From NCBI RefSeq assembly GCF_933775445.1, contig NW_026089445.1:248001-312000 (forward strand): 64,000 nt of DNA, in the 5' to 3' direction. Both the position numbers and the translations under genes were made by a program. Origin of the DNA: Argentina anserina. Taxonomy: Eukaryota; Streptophyta; Magnoliopsida; Rosales; Rosaceae. Position 1 is the stretch's first letter, and the number at the start of each line of letters is the position of its first letter. Under the pieces are notes generated by a model that worked only from the letters and a program-made list of their open reading frames with translations, had not been told where the DNA came from and searched no databases. This document shows positions 57,481-64,000 of this stretch, in pieces.

Positions 57481-60400
57481 TCGCATCAGAAAGCCTTACA
57501 GAAAAGATACTCAAACGAGAAATGAAAAGATACACAATTGGAATAGTAAAGATACGCAAACGATGTAAAGATACACAATTGGAATAGTAAAGATACGCAA
57601 ACGATGTAAAGATACTCAGTTTGAAAGAACCACACTCCCACACTTGCAAACTCTCAAATTCAATAGAAACTCGCATCAGAAAGCCTTACAGAAAGATACT
57701 CAAACGAGAAATGAAAAGATACACAATTGGAATAGTAAATATACGCAAACGATGTAAAGATACTCAGTTTGAAAGAAACACACTCCCACACTTGCAAAAC
57801 TCTCAAATTCAATAGAAACTCGCATCAGAAAGCCTTACATAAAGATACTCAAACGAGAAATGAAAAGATACACAATGGGAATAGTAAAGATACACAAACG
57901 ATGTAAAGATACTCAGTTTGAAAGAAACACACTCCCACACTTGCAAAACTCTCAAATACAATAGAAACTCGCATCAGAAAGCCTTACAGAAAGATACTCA
58001 AACAAGAAATGAAAAGATACACAATTGGAATAGTAAATATACGCAAACGATGTAAAGATACACAATTGGAATAATAAAGATACGCAAACGATGTAAAGAT
58101 ACTTAGTTTGAAAGAAACACACTCTCACACTTGCAAAACTCTCAAATTCAATAGAAACTCGCATCCGAAAGCCTTACAGAAAGATACTCAAACGAGAAAT
58201 GAAAAGATACACAATGGGAATAGTAAAGATACGCAAATGATGTAAAGATACTCAGTTTGAAAGAAACACACTCCCACACTTGCAAAACTCTCAAATACAA
58301 TACAAACTCGCATCAGAAGCCTTACAGAATGATACTCAAACGAGAAATGAAAAGATACACAATTGGAATAGTAAAGATACGCAAACGATGTAAAGATACT
58401 CAGTTTGAAAGAAACACACTCCCACACTTGCAAAACTCTCAAATACAATAGAAACTCGCATCAGAAAGCCTTACAGAAAGATACTCAAAGAAGAAATGAA
58501 AAGATACACAATTGGAATAGTAAAGATACGCAAACGATGTAAAGATACACAATTGGAATAGTAAAGATACGCAAACGATGTAAAGATACTCAGTTTGAAA
58601 GAAACACACTCCCACACTTGCAAAACTCTCAAATTCAATAGAAACTCGCATCAGAAAGCCTTACAGAAAGTTACTCAAACGGGAAATGAAAAGATACACA
58701 ATTGGAATAGTAAAGATACGCAAACGATGTAAAGATACACAATTGGAATAGTAACACTCTCCCACACTTGCAAAACTCTCAAATACAATAGAAACTCGCA
58801 TCAGAAAGCCTTACATAAAGATACTCAAACGAGAAATGAAAAGATACACAATGGGAATAGTAAAGATACGCAAATGATGTAAAGATACTCAGTTTGAAAG
58901 AAACACACTCCCACACTTGCAAAACTCTCAAATACAATACAAACTCGCATCAGAAGCCTTACAGAATGATACTCAAACGAGAAATGAAAAGATACACAAT
59001 TGGAATAGTAAAGATACGCAAACGATGTAAAGATACTCAGTTTGAAAGAAACACACTCCCACACTTGCAAAACTCTCAAATACAATAGAAACTCGCATCA
59101 GAAAGCCTTACAGAAAGATACTCAAAGAAGAAATGAAAAGATACACAATTGGAATAGTAAAGATACGCAAACGATGTAAAGATACACAATTGGAATAGTA
59201 AAGATACGCAAACGATGTAAAGATACTCAGTTTGAAAGAAACACACTCCCACACTTGCAAAACTCTCAAATTCAATAGAAACTCGCATCAGAAAGCCTTA
59301 CAGAAAGTTACTCAAACGGGAAATGAAAAGATACACAATTGGAATAGTAAAGATACGCAAACGATGTAAAGATACACAATTGGAATAGTAACACTCTCCC
59401 ACACTTGCAAAACTCTCAAATACAATAGAAACTCGCATCAGAAAGCCTTACATAAAGATACTCAAACGAGAAATGAAAAGATACACAATGGGAATAGTAA
59501 AGATACGCAAATGATGTAAAGATACTCAGTTTGAAAGAAACACACTCCCACACTTGCAAAACTCTCAAATACAATACAAACTCGCATCAGAAGCCTTACA
59601 GAATGATACTCAAACGAGAAATGAAAAGATACACAATTGGAATAGTAAAGATACGCAAACGATGTAAAGATACTCAGTTTGAAAGAAACACACTCCCACA
59701 CTTGCAAAACTCTCAAATACAATAGAAACTCGCATCAGAAAGCCTTACAGAAAGATACTCAAAGAAGAAATGAAAAGATACACAATTGGAATAGTAAAGA
59801 TACGCAAACGATGTAAAGATACACAATTGGAATAGTAAAGATACGCAAACGATGTAAAGATACTCAGTTTGAAAGAAACACACTCCCACACTTGCAAAAC
59901 TCTCAAATTCAATAGAAACTCGCATCAGAAAGCCTTACAGAAAAGATACTCAAACGAGAAATGAAAAGATACACAATTGGAATAGTAAAGATACGCAAAC
60001 GATGTAAAGATACACAATTGGAATAGTAAAGATACGCAAACGATGTAAAGATACTCAGATTGAAAGAAACACACTCCCACACTTGCAAAACTCTCAAATA
60101 CAATAGAAACTCGCATCAGAAAGCCTTACAGAAAGATACTCAAACGAGAAATGAAAAGATACAAAATTGGAATAGTAAAGATACGCAAACGATGTAAAGA
60201 TACTCAGTTTGAAAGAAACACACTCCCACACTTGCAAAACTCTCAAATTCAATAGAAACTCGCATCAGAAAGCCTTACAGAAAAGATACTCAAACGAGAA
60301 ATGAAAAGATACACAATTGGAATAGTAAAGATACGCAAACGATGTAAAGATACACAATTGGAATAGTAAAGATACGCAAACGATGTAAAGATACTCAGTT

Positions 60401-60954
60401 TGAAAGAACCACACTCCCACACTTGCAAACTCTCAAATTCAATAGAAACTCGCATCAGAAAGCCTTACAGAAAGATACTCAAACGAGAAATGAAAAGATA
60501 CACAATTGGAATAGTAAATATACGCAAACGATGTAAAGATACTCAGTTTGAAAGAAACACACTCCCACACTTGCAAAACTCTCAAATTCAATAGAAACTC
60601 GCATCAGAAAGCCTTACATAAAGATACTCAAACGAGAAATGAAAAGATACACAATGGGAATAGTAAAGATACACAAACGATGTAAAGATACTCAGTTTGA
60701 AAGAAACACACTCCCACACTTGCAAAACTCTCAAATACAATAGAAACTCGCATCAGAAAGCCTTACAGAAAGATACTCAAACAAGAAATGAAAAGATACA
60801 CAATTGGAATAGTAAATATACGCAAACGATGTAAAGATACACAATTGGAATAATAAAGATACGCAAACGATGTAAAGATACTTAGTTTGAAAGAAACACA
60901 CTCTCACACTTGCAAAACTCTCAAATTCAATAGAAACTCGCATCCGAAAGCCTT
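57470..60954. repeat. Duplicated block, 2779-bp offset
   Basis: About 57470-58175 recurs at about 60249-60954. Both copies share a one-base deletion in the core (CACTTGCAAACTC), GAACCACACTCCC, AAATATACGC, TTACATAAAG with CAATGGGAATAG, GGAATAATAAAG and ATACTTAGTTTG. A third partial copy of the TTACATAAAG part appears after LTR 2 at about 63780-64000. Confidence 0.88.
58190..59935. repeat. Higher-order repeat, 637-bp period (2 full plus 1 partial)
   Basis: Four monomers (148 + 190 + 150 + 149 bp) repeat at 58188, 58825 and 59462. Markers are CAATGGGAATAG, CAATACAAACTCGC, ACAGAATGATAC, AAAGAAGAAATG, GTTACTCAAACGGG and the GTAACACTCTCCC deletion junction (58751, 59388). The two full copies show no difference by eye, so this is probably the youngest amplification in the window. 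The same marker set occurs once per copy in the larger repeat to the left (near 49.1, 53.3 and 56.8 kb). Confidence 0.92.
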
Positions 60955-61145
60955 ACAGAAAGATACTCAAACGAGAAATGAAAAGATACTCAATTGGAAT
61001 AGTAAAGATACGCACACGATGTAAAGATACACAATTAGAATAGTAAAGATACGTAAACGATGTAAAGATACACAATTGGAATAGTAAAGATACGGAAACG
61101 ATGTAAAGATACACAATTGGAATAGTAAAGATACGCAAACGATGT
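60874..61145 (+). repeat. Expanded monomer with four 41-bp subrepeats (272 bp)
   Basis: Second four-subrepeat monomer, equal to 149 + 3 x 41 bp. It holds the variants ATACGCACACG, CAATTAGAATAG, ATACGTAAACG and ATACGGAAACG. It lies about 0.6 kb before LTR 2. Confidence 0.9.
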
Positions 61146-61727
61146 AAAGATACTCAGTTTGAAAGAAACACACTCCCACACTTGCAAAACTCTCAAACTC
61201 AATAGAAACTCGCATCAGAAAGCCTTACAGAAAGATACTCAAACGAGAAATGAAAAGATACACAATTGGAATAGTAAAGATACGCAAACGATGTAAAGAT
61301 ACTCAGTTTGAAAGAAACACACTCCCACACTTGCAAAACTCTCAAATACAATAGAAACTCGCATCAGAAGCCTTACAGAAAGATACTCAAACGAGAAATG
61401 AAAAGATACACAATTGGAATAGTAAAGATACGCAAACGATGTAAAGATACACAATTGGAATAGTAAAGATACGAAACGATGTAAAGATACTCAGTTTGAA
61501 AGAAACAAACTCCCACACTTGCAAAACTCTCAAATTCAATAGAAACTCGCATCAGAAAGCCTTACAGAAAGATACTCAAACGAGAAATGAAAAGATACAC
61601 AATTGGAATAGTAAAGATACGCAAACGATGTAAAGATACTCAGATTGAAAGAAACACACTCCCACACTTGCAAAACTCTCAAATACAATAGAAACTCGCA
61701 TCAGAAGCCTTACAGAAAGATACTCAA

Positions 61728-61732
61728 ACGAG
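61728..61732. repeat. Target-site duplication ACGAG (left of LTR 2)
   Basis: Satellite bases ACGAG precede TGATAGG and are repeated at 63688-63692. Joining them restores the normal CAAACGAGAAATG of the monomer. Confidence 0.94.
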
Positions 61733-62312
61733 TGATAGGAGCACTTTGTGCTACGTTCTTAATATGTTTTTACCTCCATTTGTACTTTGCTTAACCCTTA
61801 TTGTTGTAATATCGAGTCATTGAGTCACAATAGGAGTCTTGGATGGTTATGGATGTGTTTTTGTGCTTAAACGAGTTAAAAACGAAGAATTGGTCTAGAG
61901 TCATAGTTTGAGTAGGAATCCTTATAGGACTAGGAAACCTAGTTGAATTAGGAGTCTTCATCTTTCTACGTTTTGGTCGCATTGGCGATATCTTGAGAGT
62001 CATGTTTGCATTAGGAATCCTTGTTAGACTGGAAACGTACCATTTTGGAAAAGTCCTACTTGAACTCAAACTCTTATTACGAAACTTTCCTAAATGAACT
62101 TCCTTGTTCTAGTAACTTACTTATTCTAGTAAGTTTCCTTTTTGCAAATTAGAAACTTTCCTAATCTAGTTGAGCTCATCTATTACATGTGTCTTTTTAA
62201 GACAACTAATGTCTAGATTAGGACATGATTTTCGAATGGATTATCTCTTACTTATGTTTTCTTTTCTTATTTTCAGATTTAAGAGATAATTGCAAGGTAA
62301 TTAAATGATTCA

Positions 62313-62549
62313 GCCGTGCAAGGTGGGAGATGAAGATAAGGCACGAATTGGAGAGGAAATAGGAGTCATGCCGTGTATAGAAGAGTTATACAAGGGGAAG
62401 AGGTATTCAGCCGTGCCTTATCAATTCAGCAACTAAAAAGGAGCCCATGCCGTGCAGCCCATGAGAGAATCAAGGAGATAAGAGCTTGTTCTACAAGGAA
62501 AACAAGGAGAGCCATTCGATGCATTCATTGAGGAGAGATCACAGCCGTG
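62313..62549 (+). promoter_or_regulatory. Cluster of five GCCGTG motifs in LTR 2 U3
   Basis: GCCGTG, preceded by CA or CAT, occurs at 62313, 62370, 62410, 62449 and 62544, all within 290 bp upstream of the TATA box. A further copy lies downstream at 62954 and has a counterpart in LTR 1 (complement of 20341-20346). The upstream cluster is not visible in LTR 1. It could be a repeated transcription-factor site; that function is inferred only from its repetition and position. Confidence 0.45.
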
Positions 62550-62601
62550 TATTGATGGACCAAGCAGCCCGAAACCCTAGCAGCCTCTCCCTTGCTTCCT
62601 C

Positions 62602-62609
62602 TATATATA
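62602..62609 (+). promoter_or_regulatory. TATA box of LTR 2
   Basis: TATATATA within CTTCCTCTATATATAGCTC. The flanking bases match the TATA context of LTR 1, supporting a conserved U3 promoter with transcription toward 63687. Confidence 0.72.
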
Positions 62610-63687
62610 GCTCGGCCTCCCTTCAGAAAATCCATCTCCATTCTCTCACAAAGCTAGCCGAATTGCTGCCCAAACACAACCAGAAAATTCAAGCCACAAA
62701 ACCTTCATCCATCATCACCAAACCGTGCTCATCTTCCTCCTCTCCCAAATCGAATCCATTCTTGCCAAATCCTAGAAGGTTTCTAAAGTGTGATTCATCC
62801 ATGGCTTGTAATTTTTCTTTTGGTTTTCTGCAATTTTCGATTTCATTGTATGAATTCTTGGATGTGATTTTCGGTTTTATATATGAAGAACATAAATTCA
62901 GACTTCTTTGGTTTTATGTTTTGATTGTATGAATTCATGAGATTTGTATGTTTGCCGTGTATAATGACATAGGGGCAGTAGGTTTCGAAATAATTTTAGG
63001 TTTTATTTCAATTAGTTCCTTGAACTTGTACATCTAAATCAATGCTTGAGGAAGCCAAGGCCATGGTTCTCCTAGGGTTGCGATTTAATTCACCAAAGTG
63101 TTCTTCGATTGAATATGCGCTTCGTGTTTCAATTATGGATACTTATATAGGGCTGTGATAGTTCTAGGAATTTGCATGTTTAATCAAGATGAGTGACGCC
63201 ATGCTTGTGTAACATGTCTCCAATTCGACTTAATGTGCTTATGTGCTACTTTGTTGTTTAACTAGACGCTTCGTTATGTTGAACTCTCTTTAGCATATGT
63301 TTAGGATTGAACGCTTCGTTGATTCTAGATAAATAAGAAGTCTTAACGATTAGATGAACCGCTTCGGACTCTAATTAGAATTGGAATTGAAATTGACTTA
63401 GATATAATCGAAAATACTTGCTGCCTATATGTTGCTCTATGCATGTCATACATATTTCTTGAGTAGAATTCGTGTTTTGGTTATGTGATGAATGGTTGAT
63501 CAATTGTATATAAGTAATTTAGGATTTATTTTCAGTTGTAGTTTTAGAATCCAAATCAAATCCTCCAATAACATGATAAGTGTTGAGGCCCTTTTGAATA
63601 CCCGGACTGAACGATCCCTGCTTATTCTATACTAACGATGATGTTTTTCAGGGTATTTTATAGACGTTCTAACAAAACGCTCTATCA

Positions 63688-63692
63688 ACGAG
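63688..63692. repeat. Target-site duplication ACGAG (right of LTR 2)
   Basis: Right copy of the 5-bp duplication, followed directly by AAATGAAAAGATACAC of the interrupted monomer. Confidence 0.94.
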
Positions 63693-64000
63693 AAATGAAA
63701 AGATACACAATTGGAATAGTAAAGATACGCAAACGATGTAAAGATACTCAGTTTGAAAGAAACACACTCCCACACTTGCAAAACTCTCAAATTCAATAGA
63801 AACTCGCATCAGAAAGCCTTACATAAAGATACTCAAACGAGAAATGAAAAGATACACAATGGGAATAGTAAAGATACACAAACGATGTAAAGATACTCAG
63901 TTTGAAAGAAACACACTCCCACACTTGCAAAACTCTCAAATACAATAGAAACTCGCATCAGAAAGCCTTACAGAAAGATACTCAAACAAGAAATGAAAAG
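63688..64000 (+). repeat. Satellite array, right segment
   Basis: The satellite resumes in the same orientation and phase after LTR 2 and continues past the window end. Its monomers carry TTACATAAAG, CAATGGGAATAG and AGATACACAAACG, like the blocks at about 57.8 and 60.6 kb, so the right-hand higher-order repeat probably continues beyond the window. Confidence 0.96.

Larger units (their letters stand above)
21883..61732 (+). repeat. Satellite array, central segment
   Basis: Continuation of the same array in the same orientation and phase, 39,850 bp. Short monomers (148/149 bp) are much more frequent here than on the left. Variants missing on the left appear, chiefly CACTCGCACAC with GCCTTATAG (about 23.9-54.5 kb) and CACATGCAAAAC (about 38.9-55.7 kb). 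No non-satellite sequence was seen within it. All reading frames are satellite translations. Confidence 0.97.
61733..63687 (+). mobile_element. Solo LTR of a retrotransposon (LTR 2), 1955 bp
   Basis: It runs from TGATAGGAGCAC to GCTCTATCA, so its ends form a short imperfect inverted repeat (TGATAGGAGC versus TGATAGAGC), and it has perfect ACGAG target duplications. No second LTR or coding region is present. It shares with LTR 1 the 5' start (TGATAGGAGCAC, then ACGTTCTTAAT), the TTCCTCTATATATAGC promoter context, and a 3' block near 63610-63660. A U3 of about 0.87 kb contains five GCCGTG motifs; about 1.08 kb follows the TATA box. The open frame at 62486-62932 (148 codons) straddles the TATA box and resembles no protein I recognise, so I treat it as chance. 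Superfamily is undecided. Confidence 0.9.

Noticed and set aside
58190..59935. Assembly artefact as the cause of the identical 637-bp copies
   Set aside because: It cannot be excluded, but the copies differ from the neighbouring larger repeats in consistent, ordered ways and the third copy ends in a distinct sequence, so true duplication is the simpler reading. Long reads would settle it.
58..61454. Hundreds of small reading frames on both strands giving near-identical 61-131 residue peptides
   Set aside because: All are translations of the satellite. They begin and end at the same monomer points, shift with monomer length, and overlap one another on both strands. No independent gene signal was found.
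62486..62932. 148-codon open frame in LTR 2
   Set aside because: It crosses the TATA box and predicted transcription start, is serine and lysine rich without a recognisable domain, and has no counterpart frame in LTR 1.
61733..63687. DNA transposon, because of the terminal inverted repeat TGATAG(G)AGC
   Set aside because: The inverted repeat is only 9-10 bp, ends are TG...CA, target duplications are 5 bp, and a TATA-led LTR structure is shared with LTR 1. These fit an LTR better.
1..64000. Ribosomal intergenic spacer subrepeats or telomeric repeat
   Set aside because: No rRNA gene segment and no TTTAGGG-type tract was seen; the monomer does not resemble either.

Overview
This window is almost entirely one tandem satellite array, interrupted by two LTR-retrotransposon remnants. 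I find no intact protein-coding gene, tRNA, rRNA or CRISPR array. The host is almost certainly a flowering plant, most likely a eudicot. The evidence is two ~2 kb solo LTRs with TG...CA ends, 5-bp target-site duplications and plant-style TATA boxes, plus a long 35% GC satellite with monomers of 148-190 bp. I cannot name the species.

Layout: satellite 1-19724; solo LTR 1 (minus strand) 19725-21882; satellite 21883-61732; solo LTR 2 (plus strand) 61733-63687; satellite 63688-64000, running off the window. The satellite covers 59,887 bp (about 94%), roughly 350 monomers, all in one orientation with no inversion seen.

The satellite is hierarchical. The lowest level is an AAAGATAC-led element of about 20 bp (22 + 19 bp), and a pair of these makes a 41-bp subrepeat. 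A 107/108-bp core followed by one to four subrepeats makes the monomer: 148/149 bp with one, 189/190 bp with two, 271/272 bp with four. Monomers are grouped into nested higher-order repeats whose period changes along the array: 4998, 867 and 3182 bp on the left; 825 and 759 bp around 15-18.5 kb; 1040, 1734, 3127 and 1694 bp in the middle; 2962, 4197, 3456, 2779 and 637 bp on the right. Shared private mutations and deletions confirm these copies. This is the expected footprint of repeated unequal exchange or segmental amplification.

The two LTRs belong to one diverged family in opposite orientations. They share terminal sequence, TATA context and the length of the TATA-to-3'-end part (about 1.0-1.1 kb), but differ in U3. 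LTR 1 carries an internal duplication of about 185 bp and a 44-bp tandem duplication. LTR 2 carries five GCCGTG motifs just upstream of its TATA box. Each sits between perfect 5-bp target duplications of satellite sequence (CACAC and ACGAG), so both inserted into pre-existing array and later lost their internal regions. The many short minus-strand reading frames, including one of 356 codons, are by-products of satellite monomers and are not annotated as genes.
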